A stretch of 64,000 bases of DNA from Hydractinia symbiolongicarpus (GCF_029227915.1 NC_079882.1:24681001-24745000), one strand, 5' to 3'. Positions 32,801-44,300 are shown, counted from the stretch's first letter. Numbers and translations: made by a program. Notes: a model not told the origin generated them from the letters alone.

Positions 32801-33810
32801 TTGCTGGTAGCCTCTTGTCAGTGGTGCTGTTATCCTCTTGCCAGTGGTGCTGTTAGCCTTTTGCCAGTGTTGCTGTTAGCCTGTTGTCAGTGCTGATGTT
32901 AACATCTTGTCAGTGGTGCTGTTATCCTCTTGCCAGTGCAGCTATTAGCCTCTTGCTAGTGTTGCTGTTAGCTTCTTGTCAGTGTTGCTGTTAGCCTCTT
33001 GTCAGTGCTGATGCTAACCTCTTGTCAGTGATGATGTTAGCCTCTTGTCAGTGTTACTGTTGCCTCTTGTCAGTGCTAATGTTAACCTCCTGTCAGTGTT
33101 GCTGTTAGCCTTTGTCAGTGCTGCTGTTAGCCTCTTGGCAGTGCTGATGTTAACCTCTTGTCAGTGATGATGTTAGCCTCTTCTCAGTGCTGATGTTAAC
33201 CTCTTGTCAGTGCTGCTGTTGGCCTTTGTCAGTGGTGCTGTTAGTCTTTGTCAGTGTTGCTGTTAGCCTCTTGTCAGTGGTGCTGTTAGCCTCTTGCCAG
33301 TGTTGCTGTTAGCCTCTTGTCAGTGCTGCTGTTAGTCCCACGTCAGTATTGCTGTTGGCCTCTCGTCAGTGTTGCTGATAGCCTCTTGTCAGTGCTGCTG
33401 TTATGTAGTTATATATGATAAATCTTTTTGGTTGCTCACTCCCTATTTCAAGAAAATATGTTTTCAATGTTTTCATAAACATTAGTGAAGCGGCTAAAAT
33501 ATATAAAGGGAAAGACATAAAGGGAAATACAAAATTCCCACCAGTTAAACCATAATACACAACTCTGATTCAGTTTGTCGATATCGTTATTTTTCATCTT
33601 TAAGATTCAGTATCCTGCACAGGTGCATTACCTGTTTACGCACACTTCATTTTGTCACTGTTGTAACGTCTTAAGGTGGCATTATTAATGCGAGGATCCA
33701 AGTAAACTAAATTTCATCTTTTCTTTAGGAATGGTTATCTACAAGTCACGCTAACGGAAAAAGTCTCAAATAGAACGGAACAACTTACTATAGAGATCGA
33801 ACACACATGA
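20806..33810 (+). CDS. HSPA14 orthologue (Hsp70L1, ribosome-associated Hsp70-like), 17 exons
   Basis: Exons: 20806-20862, 21286-21366, 21456-21538, 22030-22078, 22174-22279, 22733-22823, 23486-23559, 23803-23833, 24049-24210, 24458-24613, 24757-24859, 25011-25139, 25292-25372, 25468-25566, 26020-26088, 26167-26231, 33729-33810. All have GT-AG borders and continuous phase. They sum to 1518 nt, or 505 residues, close to human HSPA14 (509). Hsp70 ATPase landmarks are visible: GIHFGNTNS (about 5-13), ISEPAAALLAYG (about 170-181), LGGSSMDATVM (about 197) and VILAGGGSNMP (332-342). The Asp of the usual DLGGGT is replaced, as in HSPA14. The C-terminal part is short, with no helical lid. In mammals HSPA14 pairs with DNAJC2 (MPP11) on ribosomes in nascent-chain folding. 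The last intron is about 7.5 kb with a LINE and minisatellite; the final exon encodes NGYLQVTL..IEIEHT and the stop, so expression depends on splicing across it. Confidence 0.92.
23686..23762. repeat. Degenerate TGAG/TGAA simple repeat in an HSPA14 intron
   Basis: A run of TGAATGAATGAATAAG, GTGAGTGAGTAAATG and GGATGGATG tetranucleotide-like units just upstream of the 31-bp exon 8. It is non-coding. Confidence 0.7.
27105..27400. repeat. Dispersed repeat, copy 2 (HSPA14 last intron)
   Basis: This is the counterpart of 18010-18360, sharing 'ggcaaacagcgtcacttgg', 'ctactttgcc', 'gagtaacc' and 'attataaaac' in the same order. Possible third and fourth relatives are 56380-56600 and 62290-62370 ('tacggacaataact', 'gtttataaaacaga'). 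Confidence 0.4.
27871..28363. repeat. Compound inverted and direct repeats at the LINE 5' side
   Basis: An 87-bp arm (27871-27957) is inverted relative to 28220-28306. A 94-bp block is repeated directly at 27998-28091 and 28270-28363 with about one mismatch. A near-perfect 26-bp hairpin (27953-27978 with 27998-28023) sits at the junction. The inverted arm includes GCGGGATTCGATCCGC, reminiscent of a tRNA T-arm or B box, so a tRNA-derived SINE piece is possible. A 5' inversion during LINE integration could also give this pattern. Confidence 0.65.
28267..29664 (+). pseudogene. LINE ORF2, endonuclease half
   Basis: The conceptual product opens with about 35 residues derived from the repeat, then an APE-like endonuclease. 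Visible motifs are 'GHVNINSLRNKF', 'ISETKLNESF', 'GGGMILYVR', 'LGDFNAE' and 'GLSDFHKLTMTV'; these carry the Asn, Glu, Asp/Asn and Asp/His catalytic positions of the family. A basic linker (about residues 330-400) leads toward the reverse transcriptase. The frame is lost at about 29580, where one base is missing, and the last 28 or so codons are out-of-frame readthrough. Apart from that the frame is clean, implying recent insertion. Confidence 0.85.
29580..31352 (+). pseudogene. LINE ORF2, reverse transcriptase half
   Basis: It is open in one frame from 29580 to the TAG at 31350-31352. Reverse-transcriptase landmarks in order are 'ADITPTHKKG' with 'NYRPVSVLSN' (fingers), 'QFGFRKGHSS', 'LTDLSKAFDCIPH' (motif A, catalytic Asp), 'VPQGSILGPLLFNIF' (motif B), YADDT at about 30510-30524 (motif C, catalytic pair) and 'LGITIDHKLSFEEHV'. 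A C-terminal thumb-like region follows, with a short Cys/His-containing tail (CPCRICKTF). It has no start of its own and would have been translated with the endonuclease. All catalytic residues are present; only the upstream one-base loss disables it. Confidence 0.88.
31852..33405. repeat. 23-bp minisatellite with higher-order structure (HSPA14 last intron)
   Basis: About 65-70 monomers of the type CTCTTGTCAGTG followed by TTGCTGTTAGC, with variants (GATGATGTTAGC, CTGATGTTAAC) and shortened units. A distinctive TTACTGTTGCCTCTTG (first copy TTATTGTTGCC) block recurs at 31891, 32415 and 33054, so larger segments of about 524 and 639 bp have been duplicated. It lies between the LINE and the last HSPA14 exon. 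Confidence 0.9.
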
Positions 33811-34963
33811 TGCATCCTTGTTATCTGTTACTAAATAATTTTTGTAAAGCTATCATGAGCATGACTAATTTTTTTTTTATTTGTGAATTTTTGTCTACTT
33901 ATTATCATTATTTTCATGGTAGAGTTATCGCTGTTAAAATTTCTACTACGTTATTAAGAACAGGGAAATTTAGATGCGCCTAAATAAAACAAAATTTTAT
34001 TTTTTCTATACAGGTGTCGTAAAATTGCGGAAGATATTCCAACATACCATTAATACCGTGCGATTTTGATTCGCGATTTTCCCGCCTTTTTTGGCTATAT
34101 TTTTGAAATAAGTTATTTTTTGCTTTAATGTCAAAATATTTTGCGGTTCTAAAAAGCCGCAAATTACGCGCAATATCGCGAAATTGGATTTCCTGGTAAA
34201 AATTTGATACCACTTTATAAAAGGTAAGTAGAATCGGTGAAAATTTCACGCCATCAAACTTTAGGTTGATCCAGGGTTTTTTTCTGTTGGTACCCGTAAC
34301 TCTAAACTCAAAAACATCATTTCGAAAAACTCAAAAAAAAAGTTGAGTGATCACGAGCTATGGCTATAAGACTGCATGTCGATATTTCGGCCTTGCTGCT
34401 ACGCCAATCAGCATACTTTGGAATCGAAGGGTTGAACTGCTCATACTTTTTTTAAAATACATCTTGAAAGTTATTTTTAGCTAAGAAAAAGTGAAGTTGG
34501 ACATATGCTGCCATGGTTATAAATATTATGTCAGCAAAAAAATTATTCAACGTGAGACATTAAGAAAGGTAAAATAAATTCTACGTATTCAGGTCTAACT
34601 GAGTTTTTTTCAATTGTAGCCTTCATAGCAGGGTGTAAACTGATTGAGTAGAACTGAATGAAACGATTCACTATAAATCGAGAGAATCTGTATGAAAGTT
34701 TTATACGTAACTTAGACAACTTTTTAGTAAATAGATTCTCCAAAGTAGAATCCATTATTTTTTTACTTTATTACTATTAAAGTTGTATTTATTAACAAGT
34801 CGAACGTCATTAACTTAAATTGATGTTATGGAGAAGATTGGCGAAAAAAGTTTATGCTGAAAAGAGTTCTAAAGAGTTTTAACAGTGATTAATATTTGAT
34901 TTTAAATGATTAATTAAAGTTGGATTTATATATTCGACATAGCAACTAACAAACTAAACTTTT
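33811..34963. other. Intergenic gap between HSPA14 and the 717-codon ORF
   Basis: It contains the HSPA14 3' UTR and a GCGAAA/TTCGCG-rich stretch (about 34030-34230) typical of old short repeats. The 70-90-codon minus-strand frames here are not convincing. Confidence 0.5.
33983..33988 (+). terminator. Candidate HSPA14 polyadenylation signal
   Basis: AATAAA about 175 bp after the HSPA14 stop codon, the first canonical hexamer seen downstream. It is supported by position only. Confidence 0.4.
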
Positions 34964-37117
34964 ATGTTTAAAATTATGCAAGAAAATGGTAACATCTCTA
35001 GGGAATTTTCTTCGTTTCACAGAAGTCCAATAAAGTTTTCAACTGAAGATTTGTACCAATCATTTCGCAGAAACTCGTTTACTGAGAATGCTGAAAATGG
35101 ATTTATATCTTCCCTGAAGGAATTACCAAAGAGACATATTTCTGAAAGCCAACAGTCAGATAAAAACACGATGAAAGATAAACGTAACATTGAAAGTAGT
35201 CGAGATTCGTCAAGATTGTTAAATAAGCGAGGTAACGGACAATTAGAGCCTATTAAAAAATCAAACAGATATGCTCATGTTAAAAGTAAAGTCGATACCA
35301 ACCTTGAGCGTATCGAGTCACCGAAACCAAAGCCAGAACGCACAAAAAACAAGACAAATCAAGGCAACAAATATTTACAATCTAGCGACAGACGAATTCA
35401 TAGCGCTGTAGTATGGCGTTCTAATATGTCCGACGTTTTTCCGTCACTAGATAGCCAGCGACGTGCTATATCTGCCCATACAAACAGCACAAAAAACACC
35501 CTAAGTCCTGTGGAAAGCGTCGAGTCACCAGGCCGTACCAAATCGGCATCCCTCGTTAAGCTTCAGTCTGACAGTGAGAATGCAATGTTTAAAAACTTTT
35601 CTCCTACAAGCTTCGATATATATAAACGAATGGCTACTTCTGTACCAGAAACTATAAATCTCAACGACAGAATATACCACTCTCACCTTAATTCGAAAAA
35701 TTACCTACAGGAACGTTCTACGAATGACTCTTTAAATGTAGCAGATGCAAAAAATTCAAATGAGTTAGATAAATACAGTCAGGTAAGAAGTAGCTTTTAT
35801 CGTTCCACTTTTCCAGCATGGTCAAACAACTACGTGGAAGGAAATCGGCAAAACGAGACGAAACTAGAGAGTCAACCTACTTTAGTAACATCTAGTGTAA
35901 CTCCTGTGGTGTGTTGGGCTGCATCAGTCCAAACAGAATCCTCTGGAAACAACGAAGGCTACAAAGGGAGTAACAAGTCTTTTTTTTCAACAGCAAGCAT
36001 CAATAGCTCTGCTTATACTAGCTCAAGTACTAAGAGTGTAGTACCAGTTAAGGACAATGTTAACAACGAAAGAAAAAATGACGTCGATACTAATGAAAAC
36101 CCTTATAAATATAAAAATAACAATAACAATAACAACAACATTAATCAAAAGATAAAAATTAGGCCTAACGATAGCCTTGATATATCTCGTGACTATATCT
36201 GGGCAAAAAAAAGCAGTAAATACGATGGTAAATCTTTTTTCGCAGAGCATGGTCTGACCGCCAGTTCACTTGACACTAACTACAGGTCACTGTCGCACGC
36301 AGCAGAATCTACCAGGAAGCCTGCTGACAATAGAAGAAACGGTTACGAAAAAGAGCTCCAAAACTTTTTAGGACACTCTTCAACTCTTAAAGAGTCAACA
36401 GATTTACTTCAAATTCGTGACACGAAGTCTGCTTCTAATGTCATCGATCACTATTTACTTGATCGTACGTACAATCGTGGAACCTCTACTGATATATCTG
36501 CGAGTGTAGACCTTAACACGTTAGGCAGTGGGAGGTTCCAACCACAACGACCCACCGAAGCAAAGCGAACAGACACTGTACATGATGAGAGAACATCCGA
36601 AAATATTATCGATAGTTATTTGAAAGAACCAAGAAAAAACAAGTACTACTTTGAAAATGATTTATTGACGAAAAACAGTACAAGTTACGTCAACGGGTAT
36701 TTGCGCGATTCAAATAAACAGTACTTTTCTCGGGACAAAAAACTACAGTTATCGGGGACGGATCCGCAAGCGCATTATGGTACAGAACCATCCGTTTCAT
36801 TAAATCAAGCAACAAGTAATATCCAGTCATGGATTGACAGTCTGACCCTAGAAAACGTAAAAAAGCACTCACAAGCTAACCAACCTAAGTATACCACAAC
36901 TGAAGATGTATATTCCCGCGCGGTTGTTCTACCATCTTTATCGAAGAAAAATGGCCTGTCAATGTCTGTCCCGGTAAACTTGAACAAATTAAACGATACA
37001 CGGGGAAAGAAGTCTATTCTTAAAAGAAATAAAGCAGTGAGAATTGCTTTGGAGCAGAATCGAGTACACTGTTATACACCTGAATATGATAAAGTATTTC
37101 TCGCCACCTCATACTAA
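34964..37117 (+). CDS. Uncharacterised 717-residue low-complexity protein, single exon
   Basis: I do not recognise a family. The ORF is long and intact, rich in Ser, Asn, Lys and Arg, with no signal peptide or membrane segment; most of it is predicted disordered by composition. There is an Asn run at about 385-393, encoded by mixed AAT/AAC codons. Three short related motifs occur in the second half: 'NVIDHYLLDR' (492-501), 'NIIDSYLKEP' (547-556) and 'YVNGYLRDS' (575-583), suggesting a degenerate repeat or short linear motif. The C-terminus (about 680-717) is the most domain-like part, with 'KKSILKRNKAVRIALEQNR' and a following aromatic patch. Start choice is 34964 or the Met at residue 5. Such proteins are often cytoskeletal or ciliary scaffolds, but that is only a guess. 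A long intact frame in AT-rich DNA argues for a real gene. Confidence 0.7.
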   Translation: MFKIMQENGNISREFSSFHRSPIKFSTEDLYQSFRRNSFTENAENGFISSLKELPKRHISESQQSDKNTMKDKRNIESSRDSSRLLNKRGNGQLEPIKKSNRYAHVKSKVDTNLERIESPKPKPERTKNKTNQGNKYLQSSDRRIHSAVVWRSNMSDVFPSLDSQRRAISAHTNSTKNTLSPVESVESPGRTKSASLVKLQSDSENAMFKNFSPTSFDIYKRMATSVPETINLNDRIYHSHLNSKNYLQERSTNDSLNVADAKNSNELDKYSQVRSSFYRSTFPAWSNNYVEGNRQNETKLESQPTLVTSSVTPVVCWAASVQTESSGNNEGYKGSNKSFFSTASINSSAYTSSSTKSVVPVKDNVNNERKNDVDTNENPYKYKNNNNNNNNINQKIKIRPNDSLDISRDYIWAKKSSKYDGKSFFAEHGLTASSLDTNYRSLSHAAESTRKPADNRRNGYEKELQNFLGHSSTLKESTDLLQIRDTKSASNVIDHYLLDRTYNRGTSTDISASVDLNTLGSGRFQPQRPTEAKRTDTVHDERTSENIIDSYLKEPRKNKYYFENDLLTKNSTSYVNGYLRDSNKQYFSRDKKLQLSGTDPQAHYGTEPSVSLNQATSNIQSWIDSLTLENVKKHSQANQPKYTTTEDVYSRAVVLPSLSKKNGLSMSVPVNLNKLNDTRGKKSILKRNKAVRIALEQNRVHCYTPEYDKVFLATSY

Positions 37118-40100
37118 ACACAGATAAGCCATCTTCGTTTCCTGAGTATCTTGCCGTAGAGCCGTTACCACTTTACGGCCATTAAGTGTATCATATATAG
37201 GCAAAACGCCCTGGAAACGAGGGTGGGGATAAATTGAAAGTAGATGTTATATTAATAAGGCATTTAATTTGTTAATTATTAGTGGTTAAGATATTTAACT
37301 TTAGAATTATGTTATTTTTGTTTATTTTAAATATTTGGGTCTGTTCCAAATTTAGCGGTTGTGTATGGGCGTATGAAATCATATGTGCCAATTCATGTTT
37401 TGTGATGGATTTGAATTCACCATAAATCACTCAATGAACTCATTGGATTCATTATTCATGTAGAGAACTGCCGCAAGGTCTTAAAATATCCAACAAATTC
37501 TTGGGTAGATGTTTGAATTCAAAGTAGTCACGTATACTATTTAAAGGAACGCACGTGTATTAAGAGTTGCTTTGCGGATAAATATGGGCGAGTAAAATTA
37601 GGCGAATTATAAAATTTAAAATATTTAAACATTCGCAAAATTAAGTATATGCTAATTTAAGTGTGAACCTTTACGCGCCTTAACAATTTCTTTAAAAATC
37701 AAAAACATCTTTTGACCACGGGGACAAAAGAGGTTCTCCACTTTTCACAGATTTGACCTCAAGGTAGTATAGAAATCTACCTTCCTCCACACTACAGCAG
37801 TATAGTTTGAAGCACTTGTGGCAGGGAACAGACTCACAACCCTTTAAATTCTCAGCAATGAGGTGTACCAATTACTCTACCTTAGCTTATGTTGCTGGTT
37901 TGTGTTATGTTGCTTGGAACAATTTCTTGACGAAAAGCTTTAAAAACTGCGATGTCTCTTTTGCCGACCGACCTACCCAGATTTTGGATTGTTTGGGATC
38001 GCCAGTTGGTTTGATGGAGCTACATAAAAAGCCCTACAAATCATTAGTCAGACAACGTCAAGCAGAAGCGTCACGCACAATATAAGTAATTAATTTTCAA
38101 ATATCAACTATGCAACAAAAAAAATTCACTAAGGGTGGAAGGGGTGGGGTGGAATCCTCTAAGCTTGACGAACCTCTTGTCGCCGGCCCGTAAACACGGT
38201 ATATATCGCATTTTACGATATTTAAATCAAGTGATCAGTATATATGTGTTTTTAATATCCTGCCACTTTAAAGAGTTGACTTTGATTTCCATTCATTGTT
38301 GGATTTTCTTTATCAGCCCTTATTATCAAAATTTGTTTTTAACTGCGTTCGGTTCATGTGTCATGCTCTTTCCCGCACAGACTGGCTGAACGGTTAATGA
38401 GCCTTTAAAGAATAGTTCTACAAGAAATTTCCCCTTGACGACGAGACGATATATATTTTCTTCTTAAAAGGTCCCCAGATATGGAGTTGCACACACACGT
38501 AGAGTGGTAGTGGTGACATGTAGGCCTAAAGCAGATTTCCGCGCGATGAATATTGTAATTGACAAATTTGTTGCGTAACAACTTTTTGCATTTCAGCAGA
38601 AAATAAAATGCAACTTTAAGGTATCAATATTGCCGTCTCGATGTGTACAAATAAGACAACATGCGCATGAAAAAAAGGTTGCGGAACTTCTCTTTCTAGA
38701 TGATTTTAAAAAATCGGAAAAGTCTCGGGCTAGTTTATTGAGAGTGTAGGCTAGTTTTGTTTAGGCATAATGGTACCGAAGTAGCGATCGTCGCTGGAAA
38801 CCTAATAATCGAAATTGATTTCGTTTATTGGAGCAACTATAGAATACATACAGGAAAGATTACAATTTGAAATAAGTGTTAGCATTGCACAGTTATTTAA
38901 ACACACAAGTTTTAGGATAATACATGGAAAAAGATCTGTAGCTAGCTATAGCTAGCTAGCTACATAAAAAGGTCGGAGACGAAGGGTGAAATCAAGATGG
39001 GGAAGAACAAATCAGTTTTCTTTATCGTAAAGAGACTCGATATAAAGTAAGAAATAGAGGTTCTCGTTTTTTTAAAAAAAATGTGTGATATATAGCTAAT
39101 ATAGCTACCTACTTTTAATACCTTATAGTCTAGAAGACTGAAAAATTATTAAAGGTATTATAATAATACTAGTCGTTAGCCCATGGAAAATCCACAGGTT
39201 CGCCCGTCATTTTTATACCGCATTGCATGCTTCTCGCTATTGCGCAGCTAAGCTACCATTTTACGTGACAGACGAACAGACAGACAGATGTATACGGGTA
39301 TTATAATATAGATCTTTCAGTGTGAAAATAAAGTATAAAAGATCTAAAGAGAAAGGTTGAAATCGAGATTGATGAAACTAAATCAATTTTTTTTATCATA
39401 CGGAGATAAAAAAAAATAAAAAGGAAGAAGTTTTGGAAATAGAGGTTCTCGTTTTTTTAAAAAAAATGTGTGTGATGTATATATAGCTATATATATAATA
39501 TTATTCCTGTGTTTGAGAAAAAGAAAATGTGTGTTACATGTTCATGCTTAAATTACATGCTCAATACGTGTGATTTGACATACCTAAGAATGTACATAAC
39601 TCATATAACTAAAGGTATTAAGCCACCACAGGGTGCTGACTATGATGGACCCTTATGGCTCACTTCTCTTTTTGATAAAAACACTTTTCTTTGTCAAAAC
39701 ACTTTTCTTCTTTCTTCTGTAACCTTCTCTTCTGTGTGAGGCACTTCTCTTCCAAAATGAGAAACACTTCTCTTCTATAAACTCAAAACATTTCCAGACC
39801 CAAATCTGATTACAATAAATTTTGTTTATTCACGTTTTCCAATAAATGACCGACCTCGTCCCTAGGGTTTTTTGCCTTTGCAATATATAAGAGATGGCGG
39901 CGAAAATCCCTGATGATAAAAATGAATAATTGACATGCTGGTTCTCGGCCATGAAAAAGATCAAGTGGTGTTAGTAATTAATAACTTTCTAAAAATTTAT
40001 GGGTAGTGGACCATAAACTTAAGATAAAAATACATTGTGGTATATATATATAAAAAAATTTAACCTGGCTGGTCATTATTCTTACTTTTCTATTGTTTTA

Positions 40101-41388
40101 AACAAAAAGTCTGATATTTTATTTAAAGCACATTTTTTATAAAGAAAAAGCATGTTGTAGTTTGCTTGGTGCACATTTATCGTGTCGATGATAAATAAAG
40201 CCATGAACTAACTACTCTGCTACTGATCTGAATTGATTTGTGATATTATTTTATTCATGCACATGCACAGGGACCTGCTATAATAAGACAAGGGTGGAAA
40301 ACGTGGCAAAAATCACGGGGCCTTTTTGGGTAAGTTATAGATTTTAAATTTTAAGAAAACTCAAATTTTTGCCTGAAAAATCTGCATCTTTTTTTAAAAG
40401 ACGTAATTTTTGGTTGTAGTAAGAGGCACCAATGTTTTACCTGGAAACTTACCAAGTCCAAAAAAATTAAAAAAACTGAGCTGTCAACATTACTTTGTCT
40501 ATCAAAAAGACTTGAACGAGTTAAAAATTCCATGGCGTTCCTAGTGGCAGAAATGCTTATCAACAGCAGCCCATGGTTGATAAAAAAATAGCAGATATAC
40601 TCTAACAGTATCACAAACAAATTTTGTAAAAAGTTTGTTGGTGTAAAGTTTTTAAAAAAGCATTGTATAAATTATAAATAAAGTCATATGATTGTCTTTA
40701 CTTTGATGATTGTTTTTTGTGACCACCTAAATAAAATTAAAGACAATGTTATTAATTTGCAGTAATAATTCAGGCCAATTTGTGAGTTATTGGATGCAAA
40801 TTGTATTTAAAAAGTTGCCCCAGCTTGCCCTATAGGCAGATGCTTTTGGTGAGTCAGCACCCTTGTCTGTTGTATTGAAAACACTGTATATTTACATCGA
40901 GCTTAGCCCATTTTGATTTGATTTTTATTCACAAAAAAAGAGAATACTCAAAATAAAGGTTGTTGGACTTTATTAGTTATATACATTTATCAAGCAAATT
41001 TATTCAAATACTTTTTGGGAATTCTACGCAGCAAACTTTGTGGCACCGTTCACATTTTGTCTGCAATTATGATTTTTGTGAAAGTTATGTGGAACTTTTA
41101 GGATATAAGGTTGATATCCTGCCATTAATAAATACTCCTGCCACTAGGAAAAGCATGTTTGATCCATGCAGTTTATGTTTAAAGTCAATGTTCACATGTA
41201 TATTCCTCATGGGGTTCTAAGATTGGTGATTTACTTCAACCAAAGGAATGTTTACTTAATTTTCAAACTGGTTTTGGCTTCTTTTGGGCCATATTTTTTT
41301 AAATGTCAAACTTCTTTGAAAGCTCCCTGTGGTTTTCTTATTGTACAAAAGACATTTTTTATAGATTGTAAATAAATAACTAAGAATT
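37118..41388. other. Intergenic region between the 717-codon ORF and the CAPS2-like gene
   Basis: No supportable gene. It includes an isolated CTCGTCCCC-family half-motif near 37206, a GCTAGCTA-rich patch (about 38938-38962), a short intact-ended Helitron (39169-39312) and another CTCGTCCC motif near 39854. A weak 92-codon frame at 37807-38085 (+) has no recognisable features. Confidence 0.55.
39169..39312 (-). mobile_element. Short non-autonomous Helitron with intact ends
   Basis: On the minus strand it starts TCTATATTATAATACCCG, carries a GACA-type repeat as TCTGTCTGTC, and ends with a hairpin (CCTGTGGA ... TCCATGGG) about ten bases before CGACTAG. It is flanked by A and T as expected for Helitron insertion. 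At 144 bp it is an internally deleted relative of the copy at 18495-19069. Confidence 0.6.
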
Positions 41389-44300
41389 ATGTCTTATCCT
41401 ATTGATTTATCAATAACTGGAAAGCCTTCACCTCGCACTGAACATCCAGGTAGTGGTGGAAGAAAAAGAACACCCTTAAATGAAAATAAATCTCGAAATC
41501 AAAAATCAAGTATTTTTGGAGAGGAATGTAACAATAGAGCTCCAGATCACAGAAAATTAAAATCCGACAACAAAAAAGGTACCTCTGAGGTAAGATTAAC
41601 ATTGTTTTCCTTAATTATTACCATTAAATTTTATTTTAAAGAAGTCGTTTTACTTTAGAAAACCTCTACACACACCTGAGTCAGAATTGGGCTTTTTAAA
41701 GGTCTTAATTTCCATGTGTGACAATAAAATAACTATTTATAAAATGTTGGGTGTACAATGTATTGCTTTCCTAGCCTTTTCTTTATTGACAAGTCTGACA
41801 TGGAAAACTGTACCCACGTTGGAAAAAATCCTGCATTCCCTAAACTGTGCAGTGCATGAAATTATATATTTTCTGAAAGCTCAATAAATTTTCTATCATT
41901 TTGTGATAATCAACTCTTTTGAATAAGAAACTGGAAAAGACAAAAAATTACTAAACACATTTTAATTGTTTAAAAGTTTTGGGCTTAAAATTACAAGCAT
42001 TTAAATTCTAATTTCATAAACAGTGATAAAGCCTATGTAAATTATGCTAAAAAAACTTGGTCCCAATCAAAATGTCTTAGATGCATTTATAATTAGACAT
42101 GTGTAAAATTTATCTTAAGATATACTAAAAGCTTTTAAATTTACTTGGCTGAATATATTTTTTATAGTTCTTGTATTTAAATCTCTTGATGAATAATAAA
42201 TATTTTTTGAATTAATTACTTGAAATTATGTATATAGAAGTCCTAAATATGTGAATCCCTTTTTAAGTGTTTATGTATCCTAAATCTATTTTAAATAAAA
42301 TTTTAATTCTATAATAACAACAATGCATTTATCAACCAGAAAATGTGTGCCTTGTTTCATCTTATACCTAGGTTGGAGTAATAACTAAATCTGAGCTAGA
42401 AACAATAAAACATTTAACATCTCGTGGAAACAGTGACGGTGTTGAGGTATGACTGTGTTAGTTGAAGTTGTTGATGCAAAAGAATTTTTGCAAACAACAG
42501 GAATACACTGTTTGTCAGTTCTGTAACCATTTCATTCCTCAAACTTTATTATGTCTGTTCTCTAATATTTCTGCCTCTAGTAAAACTGCATTTTTGGTGT
42601 GAGTCAAAGAAATAATCATACCTTCTTAACAGTCATGCATGCAAGTTTAACGTATATATGATCGGATCATAACAACAACTTTAGCCTTAAGTCCATTTTA
42701 CTTGTTTTGTGAAAATAACTTTCAAAGCTTTCTTCACTGTAAACACTAAAAACTATACAACAAATCCTTACCAGTTTTCATTGTTTTAACACAAAGAACT
42801 ATACATAATTTCATTGTATAGCACATCAATTTCAAAGTCACATTCTTCACCATTTATATCCCACTTTATAGTGAATTTTTCACCAGATCTTTTAAGAACA
42901 ATACCAAACACTCGTGCATTGACCCACTCTTTTCCAAAGATTCCATAGGCCCAATGATCTTCCTGACATTTTGGATTTTTGCCAACTTGCCAAGCTTCAG
43001 TTGAAACTCGAGAACCAATTTTTATTATTTTTATCCTATCAATCTCTTCACAGTTAATAAACACTTGTCTACCATGCTTATTTACTTCTAACACGTTGCA
43101 CATGCGTGGTTGACACTGAAACAGTGTATTGCAATATTTGTTTACACTTCTTACTTGTGTTTGTAGCTAATTTTATTTTTTATTTTTTGCTCAGTCACTT
43201 TTTAATGTCTTAATGCATAAATATTGTAATTTTCTATATTTTTTAAGCTGCCTAATGCAACCTGTGACTGCCATATTTTCATCTTCTGAACTGTGTATAA
43301 TAATCAGTCAAGGATCTAATAAAAAAAAAGAAACCCCTTTTTTATTAAGCTCTGTATGATAATAGTTGATTTCATTTTGTACAACTATAAGTGGTATAAA
43401 TTACCTTTCGTAAACAGATGATATGGAAGAACGTACACAGCTTTCCATAGTGTAAAGAAAAATAACCATTACACTGACAAATCTCCATATTGTAAAGAAA
43501 ATAACTTTTAAATTTGGTTGTTTGTTTATGTTTAGATAGGTCAGGTGAAGATAAGCTCTTCAAGGAAAACAGCACCAAAAGGGTAGGATACAAATAAACT
43601 TACATGGAATTCATTCAACTTATTTATTTATGTTAAAGTCCTTTTTAATGTTTCATTTAGTGTACCTCAGCTCTCATTGGATGATGTTGTAGGGAAAGAA
43701 GATGATTTGGTGAGTGTGAATGTAACATATCTCCCTTAAAAATCTACTGAATATACAGCAACTTTGATATGTTCTACTTTTTCAATAGCTAGTCATTAGC
43801 CTGTGCAAAATTCATGGAAATGTGTCTGTCCTTAAAGCTGTACCACTTTTAGTTCAAAGAGGGAAACATGATAAAATAACTTGAATTAGCAAGGCTGGTC
43901 ATCGAAAAACCATGGGTTTGCCCATGGTACATATTAATGGCATCAGATTTTCGGGCACATTCTAGGCATTGCTACTTTGTACATCGTTAGGACAAGATGT
44001 TTGACAAAAGGTCCAAAATCTTGTTATTAGAGGATTTATTCCTTCAACTAGAGAATCTGTTAAAAGGCTTTACAGGAACTAAGTAACTTTTTACGTTGTT
44101 TATTGATTCTTTTCGCTTAAGTAAAAGTGTTTTATCTTGTCCAAAATTATCAGTACAAGACATTGGACATCAATAAAAACCATCCAAACTTTTTTGTCTT
44201 AAATACTTTTATCTGAAAAAGTGGAAAATGACACTGAACTCTCTTACATTGACAAATTAAATACACAAAATAATAATTTTTCCCCATCACCAAATTAAAT

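Noticed and set aside
31852-33405. CRISPR-like array
   Set aside because: Units are contiguous 23-mers without unique spacers, in a eukaryotic intron; it is a minisatellite.
33980-34249. 89-codon minus-strand frame
   Set aside because: Overlaps the presumed HSPA14 3' UTR and a TTCGCG/GCGAAA repeat-like stretch; the composition looks like translated AT-rich DNA.
36108-36142. AAT/AAC repeat as a free-standing microsatellite
   Set aside because: It encodes the Asn run of the 717-residue ORF with mixed codons and keeps frame, so it is treated as part of that gene.
37807-38085. 92-codon plus-strand frame
   Set aside because: No recognisable domain, signal or splice partner; length is within chance expectation for this region.
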